DNA from: Thermoplasmatota archaeon
Lineage (GTDB): Archaea > Thermoplasmatota > Thermoplasmata > RBG-16-68-12 > JAJISG01
DNA: 14,706 bases
Assembly (NCBI GenBank): GCA_022848835.1
Contig: JAJISG010000152.1
Coordinates: 1 to 14,706 of the forward strand
Direction of reading: 5' to 3'
In this document: one piece after another, positions 1-6,825 of the stretch
How positions within the stretch are numbered: position 1 is the first letter of the stretch
Layout: each line of letters opens with the position of its first letter
Position numbers and translations under genes: made by a program
The notes under the pieces: model-generated
Seen by the model: only the letters and a program-made list of their open reading frames with translations
Told to the model about the DNA's origin: nothing
The model's database searches: none

Positions 1-2
1 TG

Positions 3-3000
3 GAGGACCTGGAGGCCCACCACGGCAGTCTGAGCAAGCTCGTCCGCATCGACGTGGAGGACAAGCTGAAGGAGGGAAAGCTGAAGGCGGTCATTTCCTC
101 CACCTCCCTGGAGCTGGGGATCGACATAGGCTACATCGATCTTGTGTGCCAGATCGGGAGCCCCAAGTCCATCGCGAAGGGACTACAGAGGATAGGCAGG
201 GCGGGCCATGCCTACGGCGATGTAAGTGTGGGCCGCCTGATCGTCTTGGACAATGACGACCTCCTGGAATGCGCGGCTCTCGTCAAGGGCGCGTACGAGA
301 ATAGGATTGACCGGGTGGACATCCCGGAGAACTCCCTGGACGTGTTGGCCCAGACCCTGGTTGGTCTGAGCCTGGAGAGGCGTTGGGAGATCGAGGAAGC
401 ATATGAGTTGGTCAGGCAGTCCTACTGTTACCGCCATCTCCCCAGGGAGGACTTTCTGGCGGTCCTGAGGTATCTCTCCAGCAGGAACCCCGACGTCAGC
501 GTTTACGCCAAGATCTGGCTGGATGAGGAGGAGGGCAGGTTCGGCAGAAAGAGGGGGAGCCGGATGATCTACTTCACCAACGTCGGGACCATCCCGGAGG
601 AGGGGAGCTACCGCGTTTTCACCCAGAGAGGTATCCCGATCGGACGGCTGTCGGAGAAGTTTGTGGAGTACCTGAGTCGAGGCGACATCTTCGTCCTCGG
701 GGGGAGGACCTACAAGTTCGAGAGGGTTCGCGGCATGAAGGTCTACGTCATGGACGCATCCGGCAGGCGTCCAACCGTTCCCTCATGGACCGGGGAGATG
801 CTGCCGAGGAGCTTCGACCTCGCGCAGCAGGTCGGCCGTCTTCGAAAGGAGATCATGAAGGTCACCGACCAAGAAGGGGAGGAGACGGCCCGTGATTGGC
901 TGATGGAGGTGGCCCGAGTGGACAGGGGCTCGGCTCGGAGTACCGTCAACTACCTCCTGGAGCAGAGGGCCATCATCCCCTACATGCCGACGGACGACCA
1001 GTTGCTCATCGAGGGATACATCGACGTCAAGGGGAACAGGAACGTCATCTTCCACTACTGCTTCGGGCGGAGGACCAATGACGCTCTTGCCAGAGCCTAC
1101 GCCTTCGCCCTCTCCAACGCCCTCGGATGCAACGCCCGCATCTCGGTGACGGATGACAACTTCATGGTGACAGTACCGAAGAGGGTGGAACTGGAGGATG
1201 TTGTGGGCCTCGTCACGAGCGGGGACCTGAGGGACCAGTTGATGCGGTCCGTGAGGAACACGGAGCTCTTCAAACAGCGGTTCCGACACTGCGCTACCAG
1301 GAGCTTCATGGTTCTGAGGAACTACCGCGGTCACGCGGTGTCTGTCGGAAGGCAGCAGTTACGCTCCCAGAAGGTGCTGGATTGGCTGCACGATCTGGAG
1401 AACTTTCCAGTGATCAAGGAAGCCTACAACGAGATTCTCAACGACGTCATGGACCTTCGTCACGCCGAAGGGGTTCTCAAGGGGATCGAGGAGGGCGGGA
1501 TAAGGGTGAGTGTCTCCCCATGGTCCAACATCCCCTCGCCCCTGGCTCACAACGTCGTCCTACTCGGCATCAGCGACATCGTCCTGATGGAGGACAGGAG
1601 CGCCCTACTGCGCGAGCTGCATCGACAGGTCCTCAAGAGGGTGGTTCCGGAGGAGCAGCTCCAGGAGGTGCAGTTTACAGAGCAGCAGGTGCAGGAGCAC
1701 TTCCAGGGGAAGTTGCCCAGCGTAGCCACCAAGGGGGACGCGCTTCGCGCCTTGGAGAAGGCCGGCGCCCTCAACCTCCTCCAGCAGAGGGGGCGCAACA
1801 TCTACGACTACTGCGTCGTGGAACCGGAGACGGTCAGGAGCTGGTGCGATGAGCTCATCCAGAAGGAGAAGGTTGCCCCCGTCTGGACCCCGAAAGGGGT
1901 CCTGTGGTGTCCGACGGAGGAGGAGGCTACATACGCGGCCGTCTATGCCCGGCCTTCCCGTCGGAGGGCGCTCGACAGGAGGATTCTGGCCCTCCTGAAG
2001 GAGAGGCACCTTACGGTCAAGGAGCTGTCCAAGGAGCTGAAGGTCCCCAGGGTGGAGCTGAACGACTCCATCAGAAGGCTCGAGAGGGCCTATGTAGTCG
2101 CTCGCATCGGTCTGTCGTATCCCGCCTACCGCCTTAGGAAGATGGAGACCGTGGATTTCGAGAGGGCAGTTGACCGCCTGACCACGCGCCTCCTGGGCCT
2201 TTTGGGCCCCATGACCTCGGAGGAGCTGGCCCACGAGCTCGGGCTGAAGAAGGAGCTGTTACTGAATGCCCTCAATGGCATGGAGAACGAAGGTGTGCTG
2301 TCGTCAGGACACTTCATCGTGGATGAAGACTATCAGTACATGCTCTCCAGGGACCTTCGTGACATGGAGTTCAGGGGGGAAGAGAGGCCCACCTTCGAAG
2401 AGGATGCCGTGAGGGAGTTCCTCCGAAGAAAGCAGTTCAGACAGCTGGGGAACATAGAGGGATACTTCGAGCTCTTCCAAGAGGCGGGGATGGTCTACGA
2501 TGTCTTCCAGAGGGTGAACGACTTCAGCATGGAGGAGTGGTACCGTCTTCGCCGTGAGGGAAGAATTCTGGAGGGAAGGTTTCTCGCTGGCAGGGTGCGG
2601 TACATCAGGAGGGCGGATGCACCCCTTTTCGCCTCGGCTTACAGGCGATATGACCTCAACGGCTTCGAGCGGGAGCTCCTCGATCTGATTACCACTCATG
2701 ACGGTCTCGACATGGAGCATATCGTGAACTCTCTCGACGAAGAGAGGGCCGTGGTAAAGGAGGCCGTGCGCACTCTGGACAGGAACCTGTTCATCATCAG
2801 AAAGTTCACCGGAACGGATGCCTGGACCGCGAAGAACATCTACATAGGCTTCAACCCGGGACCTGAAGTAAGAGCTGCGCAGGAAAAAATCGTTAGGCGG
2901 TTTCTAAGAGGGTACGGTCCGGTGACCTTCGCCGGCGTAAAAGGCTATACGGGATTCCCCTTGGCCGAGGTGGAGGGGATCCTTGACCGTCTTCTGCGGG

Positions 3001-4481
3001 AGGATATTGTCGCCAAGATCCTGGTGAGAGGGTCAGAGGATGCTGAGATGTACATCCTGACGGAGGAGCTGAGGGTCCTGGAGGACGTCCCGGAGGATGG
3101 TCACTCCGACAGACTCCGCATCCTCTCCCTCTACGACCCTTGGATCCAGCCTATGTGGGCGGAGGTGAGCAGCCGATTCGGAGAGGGTTGGATATATCCA
3201 GTGGTGAAGGACGGGAAGCTGGCGGGGATAGTTGAGAAGTGGCAGATGAGTGGCTGTGTCGAGATCAGGGAGATCGAACTTGGAGATCCCTCCCTGCTGC
3301 CCGAGCTGTTGCTCGCCATCCAGGAGATGATGTCATTCTACAATCAGCTGGGCTATGAAATCGTCAGGATAACCCGTGCATTCGGAAAGCCGGTCACGGA
3401 GTATGAGGATCTGGACCTCTTCCATCAGGCGGGCTACCATCTGCTCTCAGACTTCCTCGCCTGGGGTGATCTGGTGCCGGAACAGTACACGTGGGAGGAG
3501 GTCCTCAGCTATGTCTTTTACAGGCAGGGTCTGTACCCAGAGAGGAAGTTTCAGGATGTGTTCGAGGCGGTGGACACTCTCGGAGGCGTTCGATCTGATT
3601 TCGAGGCGCTGCTGAAAGTTCAGAGGTTCACACGCCTCGAGGATCTCTTCAGGAGGGGTCTCGTGGTGAAGGGCCTCGTCATCCCTGACTTTCTGACATA
3701 CACAACCGAGAGCGACCTAGAGCTCTACATGGTCGCCAAGGCGGTGCCTCTGGACGAGGAGATGGAGGAGGTCTTGGAGGTGTTGAAGGAGAATGAACCC
3801 ATCTCGAAGGGACGTCTGATGGCCTTCTCTCCCCTCCAATACGAGGTCGCCGAGGGGGCCCTCAGGAGGCTTTACAAGGCTCTTCGGGTGATCAGGAACT
3901 CAGAGGGCAAGTACAGGAGCGTCGGGAACCCCAGGATGGACTCTAGGGAGGCCAGGAAACGGGTGTTGAGGCGGATTCTGGAGAACTTCGGTATATTCAG
4001 CGCAGAGAACCTCGGTGCATACACCCGTTTCGCCTTCAGCATGGCAGAGATCAGGTCCCTGCTGAGGGACCTGGAGGAGGAGGGCCTACTGATCAAGGGC
4101 TTTCTCGTAGAGGGTGAGCCCACGGTTTTCTGGGCCCTTAAGGATAATGACCTTGGAAAAGTGATGTTCGACGGAAGTTTCATTTTGACACCCCGAGACA
4201 ACCTGAGCTTCTACCTACGATCCTTCCTTCAGGAGAGGTGGAGGATGGGCGTGTGCTACGCGGTCTTCGACGGCCCCCGGGTCATCGCCGCCTTTAAGGC
4301 CAGGCAGAGGGGTGATGACCTAATTATCACGGAGTATGAGGGGGATGCAAGAGCTAGGGAGCTGCTGAGATCCTTCTCCCTGAAGAACGACCTGAGGGTG
4401 AGAGAGGACGCTGGCGTGCTGGACGAGTGGGAGATCATACAATGGTACGAGAGGATGTACGGCGGCTCTGGCGACTCCTAG
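3..4481 (+). CDS. lhr: Lhr-family superfamily 2 helicase, long form, 5' end outside window
   Basis: ATP-dependent 3'-5' DNA/RNA-DNA helicase of the Lhr family, tied to DNA repair in studied members. The frame is open from base 3 with no start, so RecA domain 1 and part of domain 2 are missing. Visible in order: HHGSLS (18-35); motif V, TSLELGIDIG (about 102-131); motif VI, QRIGRAGH (186-209); winged helix (about 320-500); small beta domain (about 546-818); the DEAD/H-associated domain (about 1011-1658) with the Lhr hallmark SPLAHNVVLLGISDIVLMED; two winged helices (about 1956-2138 and 2151-2333); then a long C-terminal region of winged-helix and beta-barrel modules to the stop. The last module (FLVEG at 4101-4115) resembles the C-terminus of bacterial full-length Lhr and the YcaQ/AlkZ fold. 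The 1492 visible residues imply about 1,800 in total, against about 850-950 for the usual archaeal Lhr core and about 1,500 for bacterial Lhr. The stop shares CTAG with the convergent Rid gene. Family certain; substrate not inferable. Confidence 0.96.
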   Translation, partial: EDLEAHHGSLSKLVRIDVEDKLKEGKLKAVISSTSLELGIDIGYIDLVCQIGSPKSIAKGLQRIGRAGHAYGDVSVGRLIVLDNDDLLECAALVKGAYENRIDRVDIPENSLDVLAQTLVGLSLERRWEIEEAYELVRQSYCYRHLPREDFLAVLRYLSSRNPDVSVYAKIWLDEEEGRFGRKRGSRMIYFTNVGTIPEEGSYRVFTQRGIPIGRLSEKFVEYLSRGDIFVLGGRTYKFERVRGMKVYVMDASGRRPTVPSWTGEMLPRSFDLAQQVGRLRKEIMKVTDQEGEETARDWLMEVARVDRGSARSTVNYLLEQRAIIPYMPTDDQLLIEGYIDVKGNRNVIFHYCFGRRTNDALARAYAFALSNALGCNARISVTDDNFMVTVPKRVELEDVVGLVTSGDLRDQLMRSVRNTELFKQRFRHCATRSFMVLRNYRGHAVSVGRQQLRSQKVLDWLHDLENFPVIKEAYNEILNDVMDLRHAEGVLKGIEEGGIRVSVSPWSNIPSPLAHNVVLLGISDIVLMEDRSALLRELHRQVLKRVVPEEQLQEVQFTEQQVQEHFQGKLPSVATKGDALRALEKAGALNLLQQRGRNIYDYCVVEPETVRSWCDELIQKEKVAPVWTPKGVLWCPTEEEATYAAVYARPSRRRALDRRILALLKERHLTVKELSKELKVPRVELNDSIRRLERAYVVARIGLSYPAYRLRKMETVDFERAVDRLTTRLLGLLGPMTSEELAHELGLKKELLLNALNGMENEGVLSSGHFIVDEDYQYMLSRDLRDMEFRGEERPTFEEDAVREFLRRKQFRQLGNIEGYFELFQEAGMVYDVFQRVNDFSMEEWYRLRREGRILEGRFLAGRVRYIRRADAPLFASAYRRYDLNGFERELLDLITTHDGLDMEHIVNSLDEERAVVKEAVRTLDRNLFIIRKFTGTDAWTAKNIYIGFNPGPEVRAAQEKIVRRFLRGYGPVTFAGVKGYTGFPLAEVEGILDRLLREDIVAKILVRGSEDAEMYILTEELRVLEDVPEDGHSDRLRILSLYDPWIQPMWAEVSSRFGEGWIYPVVKDGKLAGIVEKWQMSGCVEIREIELGDPSLLPELLLAIQEMMSFYNQLGYEIVRITRAFGKPVTEYEDLDLFHQAGYHLLSDFLAWGDLVPEQYTWEEVLSYVFYRQGLYPERKFQDVFEAVDTLGGVRSDFEALLKVQRFTRLEDLFRRGLVVKGLVIPDFLTYTTESDLELYMVAKAVPLDEEMEEVLEVLKENEPISKGRLMAFSPLQYEVAEGALRRLYKALRVIRNSEGKYRSVGNPRMDSREARKRVLRRILENFGIFSAENLGAYTRFAFSMAEIRSLLRDLEEEGLLIKGFLVEGEPTVFWALKDNDLGKVMFDGSFILTPRDNLSFYLRSFLQERWRMGVCYAVFDGPRVIAAFKARQRGDDLIITEYEGDARARELLRSFSLKNDLRVREDAGVLDEWEIIQWYERMYGGSGDS
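2391..3278 (+). repeat. Lhr C-terminal module, copy 1 (protein-level repeat)
   Basis: About 295 codons inside lhr. In order it holds a helical lead-in, a short beta segment ending RILEG, a winged helix (LLDLITTHDGL), a second winged helix starting RRFLRGYG (2895-2918), and a beta-barrel segment with LYDPW near 3129-3143. The same order recurs downstream at a spacing of about 353-366 residues. The second winged helix and barrel look closer to the YcaQ/HTH_42 family than to the canonical Lhr C-terminus. This is a by-eye alignment with low identity; structure comparison was not possible. Confidence 0.6.
3486..4343 (+). repeat. Lhr C-terminal module, copy 2 (protein-level repeat)
   Basis: About 285 codons matching copy 1 in element order: helical lead-in, short beta segment (LVVKG, against RILEG in copy 1), winged helix (VLEVLKENEPI), second winged helix starting RRILENFG (3969-3992), and barrel segment with LTPRD. 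The stretch LRDLEEEGLLIKGFLVEG fits the conserved C-terminus of bacterial full-length Lhr, so I take this as the ancestral copy and copy 1 as the addition. Confidence 0.6.
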
Positions 4482-4873
4482 GGCTCTACGATGGCGGTGA
4501 CCTCGATTTCCACCAACATGTCCGGATGGATGAGGCGAGAAACCTGCACCATGGTCGTGGCTGGCCTCGCGTCACCGAAGAACTCCCGATGAGCTCTTCC
4601 ATACTCCTCCCACATCTCGATGTCCGTGACGTATAACCTTGTCCTGACGACGTGTTCGGCCCCAGCTCCAGCCTCCTTGAGAGCTCTCAACACGTTCTCA
4701 ATTGCATGCCTCGTCTGTTGATAGGGGTCCCCCCTGGCAACCACCCTCCCCTCTGAATCTGTGGCCGTCGTCCCAGAGACCTCAACAAGGTTCCCTATGA
4801 CCACGGCCCGAGAATAGCCCACGGTATCCTCCCAGGGCGTACTGCTGGAGATCCTCTTCATGGCTTGCCTCAT
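4478..4873 (-). CDS. RidA/YjgF/UK114-family protein lacking the RidA catalytic arginine
   Basis: A 131-residue member of the Rid superfamily, small cytosolic trimers. RidA proper hydrolyses reactive enamine/imine products of PLP enzymes. Family marks are GNLVEVSGTTA (residues 27-37), HVVRTRLYVTDIEMWEEYGR (84-103) and RPATTMVQVSRL followed by VEIEVTA near the end. Where RidA has the catalytic Arg (R105 in E. coli, PARS motif) this protein has PATT, so it belongs with the Rid groups that lack the arginine and probably does not deaminate imines. Start: ATG at 4873 lies about 28 bases from a TATA-like box, fitting a leaderless message. A second ATG at 4861, preceded by GAGG six bases away, would give 127 residues. 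The stop overlaps the lhr stop tail to tail. Family sure; substrate unknown. Confidence 0.9.
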   Translation of the reverse strand: MRQAMKRISSSTPWEDTVGYSRAVVIGNLVEVSGTTATDSEGRVVARGDPYQQTRHAIENVLRALKEAGAGAEHVVRTRLYVTDIEMWEEYGRAHREFFGDARPATTMVQVSRLIHPDMLVEIEVTAIVEP

Positions 4874-4882
4874 CGGCCGCGA

Positions 4883-4913
4883 TAGTCGAGCACGTTGAAT
4901 ATACCTTCGACTA
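4883..4913. promoter_or_regulatory. Inverted repeat flanking the Rid-gene TATA box
   Basis: TAGTCGA (4883-4889) and TCGACTA (4907-4913) are perfect 7-base arms 17 bases apart. Their midpoint (4898) falls on the TATA box. A dimeric repressor bound here would cover the promoter; a chance repeat is possible. Confidence 0.35.
4897..4904 (-). promoter_or_regulatory. Candidate TATA box of the Rid gene
   Basis: GTATATTC on the minus strand, centred about 28 bases before ATG 4873, which would place the transcript start at or next to the start codon. Seen by eye; archaeal TATA spacing is established knowledge. Confidence 0.5.
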
Positions 4914-5013
4914 CAGCACGGAACAGAGCCCTCACCGCCTCCCCGACAGCCGCCAGGATCGGTGAAGGGCCCCTGCCTCCTTCAACAACAATCAGGTACC
5001 AGGGTTACAAGGC

Positions 5014-5021
5014 TGAAATAG
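5014..5021 (+). promoter_or_regulatory. Candidate TATA box of the PrsW-like gene
   Basis: TGAAATAG centred about 25.5 bases before the GTG start at 5043. It resembles the ACTAAATA box at 14253, which has the same spacing to its gene. No ribosome binding site is needed if the message is leaderless. Confidence 0.4.
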
Positions 5022-5042
5022 CAGGCAAGATATGGCAGGATC

Positions 5043-5780
5043 GTGAACCATGAGTTCTTCGCAGCGGGGGCGATAGGCATACTGCCGGCTCTCCTCTTCC
5101 TGTACTATGCCCTTCGACGCTATGAATATCCATACGTCGAGGAGCCTCTCTTCAGGAACGACCGTCTCTTTCTCAGCTTCGCCGTCGGGATGATTGTCGG
5201 CGTAGCCTCCGCGGTCCTCTTCAACTCATTCAATATAGAGCTGTACACCGTTGCCCTCACAGTCCTCCTGGCCACCGCCCTCTTTGACGAGTCCTTCAAG
5301 CTGGTGTACCTCAACCTGAGATTCCTCCAGAGGAAGTTCGACACGGTCTTCTACGGCTCCTCCTTGGGGGTCGGGATGGGTGCCACCTTCACGATGGCCT
5401 TCGCCTTCCAGACCTTCAGGGGGCCCACGGCTCCTTTCCATCCGATAAACATCTTCGGCCTTCTCGCGCTCTCCATAGCCCTGAATTCCCTCCAGTTCTT
5501 CACTGGTTCCCTGATTGGCGTGGGCTCCGCCAAAGGGAGACTCTGGAGATCCTACCTGCAAGCTCTGGGATCCAGGGCCATCTTCGCCCTCCTCATAGCT
5601 CCCTTCTTGGCGCCCTTTCAGGTTAGAAACCCCTTCATCATAGTCGGATTCCTCCTAGCCGCCACCGCCTTCGCACTCTTCCTTTTCTGGGAGGGTCACT
5701 CCACCATCATCCCTGAGTCGTTGCCTGCGGATGTCAGACGGAGACTCAGAAGGGGGGTTCCCAAACGGAGTAGCGACTAG
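5043..5780 (+). CDS. Multi-pass membrane protein, PrsW-like (possible intramembrane protease relative)
   Basis: A 245-residue protein with about seven hydrophobic segments (near residues 6-24, 43-61, 66-82, 103-123, 137-160, 176-192 and 197-215) and a basic, probably cytoplasmic tail (RRRLRRGVPKR). Residues 82-110 resemble the core of PrsW/CPBP-type glutamic membrane proteases: DESFK stands where PrsW has EExxK, followed by FDTVFYGSSLGVGMG, close to the PrsW FDxxxYGxxxGxG stretch. The usual EN-type second motif is not evident, and only one Glu and one Asp replace the Glu pair, so activity is uncertain. The GTG start is chosen for its TATA spacing; no good Shine-Dalgarno is seen. The stop shares CTAG with the convergent zinc-ribbon gene. 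Membrane location is sure; the family call is moderate. Confidence 0.75.
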   Translation: MNHEFFAAGAIGILPALLFLYYALRRYEYPYVEEPLFRNDRLFLSFAVGMIVGVASAVLFNSFNIELYTVALTVLLATALFDESFKLVYLNLRFLQRKFDTVFYGSSLGVGMGATFTMAFAFQTFRGPTAPFHPINIFGLLALSIALNSLQFFTGSLIGVGSAKGRLWRSYLQALGSRAIFALLIAPFLAPFQVRNPFIIVGFLLAATAFALFLFWEGHSTIIPESLPADVRRRLRRGVPKRSSD

Positions 5781-6241
5781 ACGACCCTGTACAACCCTCT
5801 CTTGGACTCATATACGAGGTTCTCCCTGAGAAGGGCTTCGAGGATCGCCGATCCTTTGAGTCCTGACTGTTCCAAAGCCTCCTCCGCCGTAGAGAGCTCG
5901 AACCCGCCACCCGCCTCCGAGAGGGATCTCAACACCTCCAAGGCTCTCTCCTTCTTATCCTTCGAATGGAGACGACCTTGTGGGCCTCTCGCATCCGGTG
6001 CCTTTGGACGCGCCTCTTCCTCGAGGGCCTCCTCGAACTCCCGGAGGCTACCGGAGAGCTGAGCCCTGATTCGTCCCAGGGCTAGGGGCAACTCTCGCGG
6101 CTCATCGGTGGAGAAGAGGACCTTCATGCGGTTGATGTAGATCCTCTTTCCGCACTGGCAAGATGTGGTCTTGGACCCCAGACGAACCCCCAGGGGCCTC
6201 TGACATTTCGGGCAGACAACGACACCGTACATCCAGATCAC
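5777..6241 (-). CDS. Zinc-ribbon plus winged-helix protein (DUF5817/DUF1922-like)
   Basis: A 154-residue protein. The N-terminal zinc ribbon has Cys10, Cys13, Cys28 and Cys30 (CxxC-x14-CxC), as in archaeal DUF1922 and haloarchaeal DUF5817 proteins. A charged, probably flexible linker (about 65-95) leads to a C-terminal winged helix (about 97-154) ending in the wing YESKRGLYRVV. This layout suggests a small nucleic-acid-binding or transcription-associated protein; the function is unknown. The GTG start overlaps the rimI stop in GTGA, which points to translational coupling. An ATG three codons in (6232) is the alternative start. Ribbon and wing are clear; the family name comes from memory of the domain pattern. 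Confidence 0.82.
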   Translation of the reverse strand: MIWMYGVVVCPKCQRPLGVRLGSKTTSCQCGKRIYINRMKVLFSTDEPRELPLALGRIRAQLSGSLREFEEALEEEARPKAPDARGPQGRLHSKDKKERALEVLRSLSEAGGGFELSTAEEALEQSGLKGSAILEALLRENLVYESKRGLYRVV

Positions 6242-6714
6242 GACCGAAAGCCGATACAGTCGACCTCGGAGTCCTCCTCCTGGTCCAGGGTCTTCCCCAT
6301 CACGTAGGCGTCCTCTCCCCAGGAGTAATAGCCCTTCAGGATTCCATCGAAGTCGTAACCTAGATGCCGATAGAAGTTGATGGCGGTATCGTTGTTCACA
6401 TTCACCTCCAGTTTCATGACCTTAGCTCCCTGCTCCCTCATGATGTCCTCCGCCATAGCCATGAGCTCCGTACCTACACCCCTCCGCCTGTGACCGGGAA
6501 GAACGGCTATGGAGACGACGCGGGCCACGTCGAGGTCCCGTTTCAGCATGATGGTCCCCACGGGCCTCTCCTGATGAGAGTAAACGTAGGTCATGGCAGC
6601 CGGGTTCTTCAGAATCCAGATTATGTGAGCCTTAGAGAAGCCTCTTCGTCCGAAGCACTTCCTCTCGATGCGAAGGATGATGGGAACGTCGTTTACGTTG
6701 GCTCTACTTATCAC
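6238..6714 (-). CDS. rimI: GNAT N-acetyltransferase, RimI/Ard1-like protein N-alpha-acetyltransferase
   Basis: A 158-residue GNAT enzyme that would move acetyl from acetyl-CoA to protein N-termini, as archaeal Ard1/RimI homologues do. The acetyl-CoA loop is RRRGVG (residues 76-81) after strand VVSIAVLPGH. It is followed by LEVNVNNDTAINFYRHLGY and the RimI-type end KGYYSWGEDAYVMGK. A short acidic tail (DQEEDSEVD) follows. The start is GTG at 6714. A TATA-like box is centred about 25.5 bases upstream and no Shine-Dalgarno is visible, so a leaderless message is likely. It is the first gene of a two-gene unit with the zinc-ribbon gene (4-base overlap) and is divergent from asnS. The RimI subfamily fits better than ribosomal-protein-specific paralogues, but the targets are unknown. 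Confidence 0.9.
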   Translation of the reverse strand: MISRANVNDVPIILRIERKCFGRRGFSKAHIIWILKNPAAMTYVYSHQERPVGTIMLKRDLDVARVVSIAVLPGHRRRGVGTELMAMAEDIMREQGAKVMKLEVNVNNDTAINFYRHLGYDFDGILKGYYSWGEDAYVMGKTLDQEEDSEVDCIGFRS

Positions 6715-6735
6715 GCGAGGAGCAATTCACCAGCC

Positions 6736-6743
6736 TATTTTAT
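6736..6743 (-). promoter_or_regulatory. Candidate TATA box of rimI
   Basis: ATAAAATA on the minus strand, centred 25.5 bases before the GTG at 6714. It is one of the most AT-rich stretches in this GC-rich window. Confidence 0.55.
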
Positions 6744-6771
6744 GGTTTGCCGGAGCTTGCAGCCACATACA

Positions 6772-6779
6772 ATTATAAG
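6772..6779 (+). promoter_or_regulatory. Candidate TATA box of asnS
   Basis: ATTATAAG. The expected transcript start is near 6801, so the message would carry a leader of about 25 bases to ATG 6826. It lies about 36 bases from the divergent rimI box. Confidence 0.55.
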
Positions 6780-6813
6780 AACGCGGGGACGTCTGAGGTA
6801 TTCAGCGGTGAGC

Positions 6814-6817
6814 GAGG
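6814..6817 (+). promoter_or_regulatory. Ribosome binding site deciding the asnS start
   Basis: GAGG, eight bases before ATG 6826 and inside the predicted leader. An earlier in-frame GTG (6808) also has a GAGG (6795-6798), but that one would lie upstream of the predicted transcript start. Confidence 0.45.
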
Positions 6818-6825
6818 CGCCGGTC

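Noticed and set aside
783..2234. Long minus-strand open frames inside lhr (783-1334 and 1605-2234)
   Set aside because: Low-complexity, His/Pro/Leu-rich translations with no recognisable domain; typical antisense shadows in GC-rich coding DNA.
6364..6825. In-frame extension of asnS upstream of ATG 6826
   Set aside because: It is antisense to rimI, has no similarity to AsnRS N-termini and lies mostly upstream of the asnS TATA-like box.
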